A program made the position numbers and the translations under genes. From Choristocarpus tenellus KU-1152 (lineage: Eukaryota; Phaeophyceae), in contig CAXNAD020000365.1 of NCBI GenBank assembly GCA_964200185.2, forward strand, positions 1 to 21,000: a stretch of DNA of 21,000 bases, written 5' to 3'. The notes under the pieces are model-generated. The model had not been told where the DNA came from. It worked only from the letters and a program-made list of their open reading frames with translations, and did not search any database. Positions 9,701 to 18,700 of the stretch are shown in pieces. Every line of letters starts with the position of its first letter. Position 1 is the first letter of the stretch.

Positions 9701-12700
9701 GATTCTATAAATCATACACCTCCATCAGATTTGAATTGCATACGGGTAGGCACCTTGGTTGCTCAATCGATTCAGGAAGGTTGATAGAAAGAGAAGGAAA
9801 ATTCTCCCTACGACCTGAAATATACCCAACCTGAGATCCACAACCAAGAAAAAATCAAAGATGACAAGCATGGGGAAAAACGTCTCGACAACAACATTTC
9901 TGGTACAGAAGTGACTGAGTTGCCATGGAACACACAACAATGATAAGGATATGTAAGGATTGAAAAACTTGACTTAAGCAACAACCGGAAAATGTGACAA
10001 CTGTTGCATTTGCCACCAAACACTCCTCCACCCTCTCATAGGCAAGTGAGGATAAGTTTCAAGAAACGATATGTTACCGTTGGCACACATCTGGCAGACC
10101 TATTTCCATGATTTCATTTGCCTCCAACTACAGCTTAGTATTTGTGAAAGAATGCAATCTATGGTGCACAGTGTGTTAAGTCGTTTACCCAAATGTTTTC
10201 CAAACCAACTGGGATTTGTTACTATCCCTTGTATCACTTCCACATTACAGTGCATATAATAATACTATTCAAGAGATGTCTTTTCTCCTCATGTTTGGTC
10301 AATCTCATGGTTCAATTGATTATATTTTGGGTATCCCAGAGCCATACTTTAGAAGTGTACAGTGCACAAATAGAGGGAAATTGTAACCTGTGCTTGGCAC
10401 AAAATAGGTGAAATAACAAGAAATGGAGTCACCTCCCTCGCCAAAGCACTTTCACCAAAGTCAGAGGATTATGTGTGACTCAACAGACCACACACACACA
10501 CTTGCTGATGCTCTGAACAGTAACCTCCTCTCGTTAGAGATGGCCATACAAAGCAAAGGCACAATTCCCAAGGTCGACTATTGCACAAAGAGCTTGCAGA
10601 GCACCAGAAAAAAACTTTCATGTGGCACCAGTAAAACCCCAATGAGTTGAAGTAGTCAATGAACAAGGATTGATCTTCATGCCCCAACCCACTTTTTCCC
10701 CCAAGACAAGCGTGAAAAAGAAGGGTCTGTGCACATGATTGCTTGTGGTCGGTCTCACAAATAACAGTACGAATAAAAAATTGTAGAGGGTTAGGGCAAA
10801 GGCAGGGAGCAATATTTGGTCATAAAGATGGCATTATCGTTCATGCTAATAATTCGGTTATGACCAAAGAGAGTGTTCCCTCCTCAATATACACTCGTGC
10901 AATCATCTAAACCACTATGGAGCTCCTTTGTATCCACTAAAACCCTGAACAATCACATGCCAGAAACTTCACTGTCACTGTACCATTAGTGAATGTACTT
11001 GCTAGTGTACAGCTAAAGTACCATACTGTACCATCAGTAAGCACTACTGGTGTTTAGTCAATGTAATGGCAGTAAACTGTTGGGGTACTGTTAGTGTACC
11101 ACTAATAATAGCGTACTCTCAGTATTCCATTTCTATGCAGTAAATATACTGTTTGTGTAGCATTGGGATGTTGTTGAGATGTTATGGTACTACTAGGGTA
11201 CAGATAGTGTACTGCCAGAGTGCTTTTAGAGATTGGTCCTTGACCTATTAGTAGTGAGTGTTGAGATACTGTTGTAATCTTAGTCTACCTCACAACATTT
11301 TAGTACGCTGCTAGTGTATGGATAAGGTTACTCTTTGTGTTCCCACATTGTTTCGTTAGTGAAATGTGGGTCTATTGACATTGTGCAGTTACGTGTACTG
11401 TGAACTGTACGGTGGGAGTATTCTTGCTGTACTGTTAAGGTACTCCTGGGGAATTGCATACAGCTAGTTTACAACTAATTCCTACGTACACCCTCTGTTT
11501 GGAATTAGAAGTAACAAAATTTTGCAGCCCCGATGAAGAAGCAAGATTTTTCTCACATGCTCATATTTTACGGATTTATTGTGCAGACCCCAACAGGTTA
11601 CCCACCAAAATAGGGCAGTCTACACCTATCTATGATTCCACCCTCAAAGCCCTCCAAAACTCCATTCCGCCATGGTATTTGCTGCATACACTGGGGCATT
11701 TGGGGGGAGTTTGCCCACCTTCTCAACCCTTTCCTTGTTAAGATTGGGTATTTTGAAGACGCTGTCACCCTTGGACACAAGAACTTCACTGTAGACGGCA
11801 AAGAGGCTCTGCCAGACACGCTCAAATTTCTCCCGGGGGTACATATTGAACGCCTCCATTTTGGCCTCCACCAGCTCCTCTGTGTTGCTCACCCCAACTT
11901 CTTCCTTCAGTTGATGGATCGAATGGAAGAATCCCAGGACATTGATGTTGAGGTCGGGCGAGTTGACTGGCTGGGTCTCTATGACAATATCATCCCTTGC
12001 CACTTCCTTGATTGCGTCCATGATTCCCCCCTTTATGTGCAACTTTGCATCGTCATGCTGCACAACCTAGCCTAGGCATGCGGGCCTTGATTGCCAGGAT
12101 GACATCCTCGACCATGAGCTTCTTATACCTCCCCCTGTCCACCATGGCTGGCACAACCACCTTGGTGCCCTTGGGGCAGTGTTTGCTGAAGTGCTGAGCA
12201 ACCTTGGTATCCATGATTGGCCTGATCCCGATTTTCCCATCGAACCACACCCCATTCTAGGGCAGGCCACAGCTGCAAGGAACATTGACTTTGTAATGTA
12301 ACTCTTGTTCTATGCCAGTGGGGGTTTGGGGGGGTCCTTGGTGGGGTGCAGGTACACACACCTTGCACATCTTCGAGGATGTAACTCCACTTCTTGTCCA
12401 CATGCACCCATAATATAGATCGTCTACTAATACTCCACTTGTCCCCTTCCTGTGTGTGTGGCTGATGATGAAACCCACCTTGTTGACTTTGGGTTAGGGT
12501 TTCTGCTGGTCTGAGAGGACCAGCTTGATGTACCGCTTGACCTTCTGCACCTTGCACTTGCACAGATCCCACAATGAGGCAAGGGAGACCCCAGCTTTGG
12601 CTGCCCAGTTGCAGTCCTGGGCATCCCAGTAAACACCCACTTTCACAGTTTCGCGATTTTTTTGAAACCTGTCAAATGCGACTTGGCCAACTTTGTACTG

Positions 12701-15700
12701 ACGAGATCCTCCACAGCCATGACAGCCCACCATCTCAAACTTTACACTCCTCACAATCTATACGAGAACTGAGCATCGTCCAGGGGGGTTATCATGTGGG
12801 TCGTTCCCAGGCAAAAATAGAGCTTGCGAAATGAATGTTACATTAAATTCTGAACGGAGGAAGTGGTGTGCTGCTAAGGCATCAATAGCTCCTTGCCGAT
12901 CATTAGTGCAGCGTTGGGTTATCTTTAGTTTCCTTTCAGTACTCTGTTAGGGCAACAGTCGTTTACATTATCTAAGCATCTGATACAGGTTTGTAGTGCA
13001 TATGTAGCATACTGACCTTACGCTTTTAGTAAAGTGGTTGTGAAAGTCTTGGTGGTATACAGTGTTGTGTTCTGCTAGCGTATCTTCAATGTCCTGGTGA
13101 GGCACTTCTGGGGTAATGTTAATATACGGATAGAGTGCTTCAAATTACATAACCATTTGTGTACTATTGATATATTTAGAGGTGTTGACTGTACACACAG
13201 TCCAAAGCCAACTGGTGAATATCACTCTACATTAACCCTAGCCCCAACCTCCAATGTGCACATTCAGAAAGTACATAGACAAATGATGTGCAACTTCTAC
13301 TTCCTATGACTAGGAAATGTTCTACATCTGCATTGAGGAAATATTTCCAGATTAGATGAAAGGGGGGAAGAAATTCCTCAGTAATAGTATTATCAGAAAT
13401 GAGATTGTGGGTGCTCCAAACAGAGGTGAATACATGCCTTGTGTTGATCAAATGGTGTACGTAGTATTTGCAGATGCAACCGTTGCTCAATAGGGATTTA
13501 GCATAGGTCATCCTGTATGTAGTATTTCATCAGTATGGAACGAACTATTGATGGGAACAGGGTGTTCTAAGTGCAACAATTCAACACAAATCCAATGATT
13601 TCTGATTTACAAATATCAATAACCATATCCTTTTTATCACGCCACTACTAGAGGGCACAAAACATCAATTAATCAACAATTTAATGTTGTATGACATAAC
13701 AAATCTGATATGTTCGAAACTTAACTATGGTACTAGCATTTAACACAACATACTTCCATTGTTCCATAAGTCTGGGCTGTCAAGGACTCTTTTGAATAAC
13801 TTTTTCGAATGTGAGATTCAGAAATAACAAATAATATCGTTCGAAAGCCAACAACTTCAGCTTGCACATAAATATCTCCAAGATATTTTTTCATTTTGAA
13901 ATAGTTGAGAACCTGCCCTCTGAACACAAAAGTTTTTTTGTTTTCGGAAATGGCAGATTTAGCAAAAACAGCAAAACTGGCCATAAATGTCTGGAAATGA
14001 TGGTTAATCGGCCATCAAGTCTCAATGAGGCTTCCCATGAAGACCCGGTCAGTGACGTTGGATTCCTTGGCGTTTTTGCATTAAATGAATTAATCGTCAT
14101 TCTCATTCTCTCCTTCAATCCACCAAATTGTGGCTGCATTGTACGCATCTCTGTCAATGGGGATAAAGTGATCCAGAACGCAACTAACCGTGACTTCATC
14201 GGAGGTCTAGCTGAGACGTTACCACTGATTAACCATCCTTTCCAGCCATTTTTGACTGGTTTTGCTAAATCTGCCATTTCCGAAAAAAAAATGTTTGTGT
14301 TCAGAGGGCGGTTTCTCAACTACTTCAAATGAAAAAATATTTTGAAGATATTTATGTGCAAGCTGAAGTTGTTGGCTTTCGAACGATATTATTTGTTATT
14401 TCTGAATCTCACATTCGAAACAGCTTTTCACAAAAAAAATGTAACGATACAGACTTATGGGACAGAGGGAGTATGTGAATGGAATGGATACAGAATATAC
14501 TTCAGAGGGGCAAAATTAATCGAAAGTAAGATTCAGCCACATTAAAGTTTGATGATCTAGAGCAGACACAAAAGGAATTTCTATGTTGAGTAATGAATCA
14601 TCCTGCTGATCTTCTCTTCCCACTGTGCTCTGATCTTAACCCCAACCCAAACCCACGTTATTTCCTCTCCTGCCCGAATGAGTTGTGTAGCCCTGAGCTC
14701 ACTGAGATCCCCTCTTCCATCTACAACGGGCATACTGTCACCTTCGTTGTTTTTTGCTCGCCACTTGATAGCATTGGGTCTGCAGGGTAGTGTTGAGTAC
14801 CAAGTGGTTGATGTTGGGCTAGGGATAGGGTTAGGGCTAGAAAAAAGAGTAATATCAAGATCAATGCAAGATAAAACGCCCAATATTTGGTATGTAATCA
14901 GGCCTATAGAGTTACATGGGTCAGGTGTTCTAAAATCAATGAAAACAAGCATAACTTAGGGTTGGGGCCATGGGAGGAAAAAAGAGTGAACCGTACACAC
15001 ATACACTTGAGGTGTGCAGAGTGGAGGCAATGTATATATGGGACTGATGTCTTATTGAGCTCAAGTTCCAACACTGTAAGCGCCATCAAAGTGAAAAACA
15101 TACCAACATCAACGTGGCACAAAATCATCATAAAATGTTTTTGCTGCATTACGTAGAGTAAAAGCAGGTGATGGTAGTACTATCGGCCTTGGTTTTAGAG
15201 TAAGAAACTTTCCATAGAGGACAAAAACGCTTCCCTAACCCTAATGCCTATAGAGTTTGGGAAGGGGAGGTCACTTGACCATTCTGTCGTATCTGTGCTC
15301 TGTGAATGCGCAATATGCAGGGAAATGTGATGTATTGAGGGGATAGTCCAGAAGTTTCTGTGGCAAGCCTACACCACTGGGTCCGAATTGCAATTGAACA
15401 TGGTGAAAATCCTGTCAACTGTGAATGGCGATCACTACAGTAAGAGAAAAACAAAAAACCAGCGGATTGTCCTATGACTTGAGATGCAACATGCTGACCC
15501 TTAAGTCAAAACAAGCGATGAGAACAGTGGCACTAATCAAGAATGAGTTTTTCTTGACCTCTAAAACAAGCATCAACACTCTACACCCTACAATATGCTC
15601 TGTAGCTTAGATTGGAACTAACATTCAAGGTTCTACCAACTGCTACGTAAGACGGGCATGAAAAAACACACATGGCTATGATTGGTCATGCTCCAAATTA

Positions 15701-18700
15701 GCAGTTGGTCAAGGGGAAGAATCCATCTGTTGAGATTGATGATCAAAGTTCCAATTACTGAATATTATACCAACTTGTAAGAGTGTAGCATATACCTGCA
15801 GCTATGATTTGTCATGGCCATGTGGAGGTAGACACCACTGGAGAAGCCATTGCTCCGAAAGACACAGAGTAGCCTCAGCATGGAGGTGATGTCTAGCCTC
15901 AGCTCTGCTGCGACTTCAGGAGGAAGACTGTCCAACATGTCCTTGGCTACACCTGCATATCTGAAAAATACGGAAATATCAAGAGGGTTTCAAATTCCAA
16001 GAACTATATTGATACACAAATATAGCAAAGTTAAGTCAAGAAAATGTACATAATTCTATGTTGCCACAACATACAACACAATGAAAAAAAAAGAGTACGC
16101 ACACTGCAAGTGCATGAAACACAAATCTAGTAAAGTAAAGTGTCATGACTGAACCCTCACACACAGACATGCAAATGGTCGACAACTTTAACCTCAGTCA
16201 AAACACAGTATTGACATGGTATTTCTCATAAATACATACTTTGAAGTATGTACATCTGTCTAGGCATCAACAAGCCATGAGTACTCCAGCAAATTAATTC
16301 TACATAGCATACATGATATGCATCCCTACATAGTTCACACATAATTCTAAACTGTACTTGTTCATCCATCCATGCACAAGTGTAATTCAAGAGTACACCT
16401 TTAGGTCATCCAGGCGCTATCTTCACCTGCTAATAACTCACCTGTCAATCAGGTCTTTCCTCTCTGGTAAGGGCAGGTCATCCAAAGATTGTGGGTGCAT
16501 AATGGCCAGCTCACGCACTGCTTCTAAAAGGCGGTCCGAAGGCAGTCGAAGCATCCATCGGAGGCACAATTCGTCCGGAGGCATCTACTTGGGTAGAAAA
16601 AAAGCAGCACACACTGCAGTAAGGCGCGTTGGACTGATAAATGCATGTACGGAGCGCCCTGCCTGTATCCAACTGCATATGATACTCTGTGTGTGTCTGC
16701 ATGGGGTTCTGGGCACATTGCACGCAAGCAGTGGTAAAATCCTGTTGGCTAAACACCACACTATTATGTTACCAACATCATTTCATTTCTAGCTAAGGCA
16801 CAACAGGGGGCACACAGTGAATGCCCCTTTTGCTACTTCAGTAAAACGTCCACCCCCCTATCGCGCCATTCATCAGGCTGCAAATAGCCCATAGCAAGCA
16901 AGTCAAAATGCACTCACTATCATAAGTGCACAGATTGTGCACTGTCCGTGGGAAGTCCAAAAAAGAACTCCAACAGCAGGGCATGCAGTAAATAACCCTT
17001 AATCAAGCTAAAAGGGGAATCAGAGGGTGAGACTGCAGCATAGGGACCTCTCTCTAAATGATAATAGATCTCTCTCTAAGAGGTGCAATACAGCCTCACA
17101 GCTAACAAATTGCAAGGATGCAAGGTCCTACAGTCTCACAGGTTGACACTTCATCAATTAGCTGTGGTTGACCTTAGATATGTTTTCATTAAAAAAATTC
17201 TATGATTGCCTCAGCGCCGTACAATCTGCAGCTACAAAGGTAGCATACTTGTATTCAACTTTGACTCACTCCTCCTGCGGCACCACAATCCTCTGGGTCA
17301 GGCATGGGCAGGAACTGATGTTCCGCTATGAGGAGTGTGCCAGGGTTGATATCAGTCTCCGCCACAAAGCCCCGGCCACCCCCCCTATGCGGCATATTGG
17401 CCTCAAATCTGATGCAAGGAGCCTTTGAGATGGAAAGGGCACATGACAGGCAAAATGTTTTCAGTAAATCTGATGGTCAAGATTCATGGCGTTGAGCAGA
17501 GAGAGTAAGCATTGTAGCTGACACCATCTCCAGTTGAAATAGGTGCGGTTTCTAGCCCAGAACTTGACAATTCAAGTAGAAAACTAACGCTATAGCGTTA
17601 GTTTGGGGCAGAATTGGGCGTGGGGGCTATCGACTTGTCATTCTGCTGTGTGCGTGATGCATTCCAAGAAATCTCGCGCCATGAATGAATGACGGTTGGT
17701 GAGGGGGAAGTTAGGTTAGGTGAACATTACAGCTGTGTTTAACATACTTGCATGGTGCAATGATTGGGACTTGATCGCTACACTGCAAGAAGAAATGGGA
17801 ACGTAGATTTTCACTGGTGGGGGCTGAGGGACAGTGGAGAAAAGGACTACTCCAGTGCCACACAATAATGAAAGGAAAGTACTACAGACTGCCCATTAGC
17901 ATTGCGGCATTGATGCCGGAAAAAGGTCCCGTCCTTCCGCGTCGCATCATGTGGGAACATGGGAACATCGCGCTGCAGAATTAATCCTGGAGGCAACAGA
18001 TGCTCTAAGCACACAAGACCTACAGTGTCACTACCATTCCCACTCTTGCATATCAAATCCACACATGCAGGTTCATTTTCCTTCCATGAAAACCGAAGAC
18101 ATCCCTTTTAGGTGCATATGTCTCGTGTGCTTTAGGGTATGAACTAGAACTAGCACTAGTGGTAGACACCAATCGGAAAGGGGTGTTCGAGGACAATACT
18201 ATTGGGCTTTGATTCTTATCTCGACCTGTCTTTCCAACGCTACAATGACGGGACGGTGGGGCATTTCCTAAACAGGTAAATCGTTGACCAATGGGCAATA
18301 GCTTAAATTTATTAGAATCATTACCCCTCTCGCAAAGGTAAACTTGGCGGGGACACTCCACCATCAACCAATTGGATATCGCTGAAAACTTGGACAACAT
18401 TCTGCACAACATCTCAGAGTCAATGCACTACTAACTAGTATTCTTTGCTTGGCGGGTGTGAGAGAACTCGATCATAGGAGACTTCGCGATTCGAAGGAGG
18501 GGTAGACATCTACCTGGAAGTGAGGGGGGCTACCGAAAGGGGCCACCACTGGCATCTTCAAACTTCCCTTGAAAACTTCCCGTGCCTCTGGAAAGACTGG
18601 AAGTAAAACCTCCCACATCGATTTGGATGCGGCATCAGCAGGGACTGCGTGGGATACAGCAGGGACTGCATGGGGAGGAGTCCATTCCCCGTCGCTATCT

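Larger units (their letters stand above)
8730..14656 (-). other. giant intron 6 of the SET gene (5927 nt) filled with mobile DNA
   Basis: The other ten introns measure about 90 to 1020 nt. This one has a canonical donor (AAC|GTGGGT) and acceptor (TTTTTTCTTTCCAG). It contains, in + order, a (GT)9 microsatellite, an unassigned stretch 8965-10975, the GTAC-rich array, a mariner-like element, a second repeat-like flank, and a foldback MITE. The segment 8811-9221 holds the longest random-looking open frame. I see no host gene inside. Confidence 0.85.

Noticed and set aside
11632-12075. A 147-codon + strand open frame across the mariner element
   Set aside because: It is antisense to the C-terminal half of the transposase, whose minus-strand reading has the family motifs.
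13862-14332. A 156-codon + strand and a 142-codon minus-strand open frame in the MITE
   Set aside because: They mirror the inverted arms and have no transposase motifs; they arise from the symmetry of the element.
14581-14952. A 123-codon minus-strand open frame that looks like a single gene
   Set aside because: Only its middle (14779-14657) is protein-like; it is exon 6 of the SET gene read through into introns on both sides.
17760-17995. Possible extra SET-gene exons (GLILQRDVPMFPHD and CSDQVPIIAPC text on minus)
   Set aside because: Good acceptors exist, but the phase left by exon 2 does not fit the first of them, whereas exon 2 joins exon 3 directly in phase.
18053-18412. A 119-codon minus-strand open frame with VECPRQVYLCERG and Ser-rich text, overlapping exon 2 in another frame
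   Set aside because: It cannot be joined in phase to exon 1 or exon 3, lacks a suitable donor, and has no motif. I kept the phase-compatible exon 2 instead, with reduced confidence.
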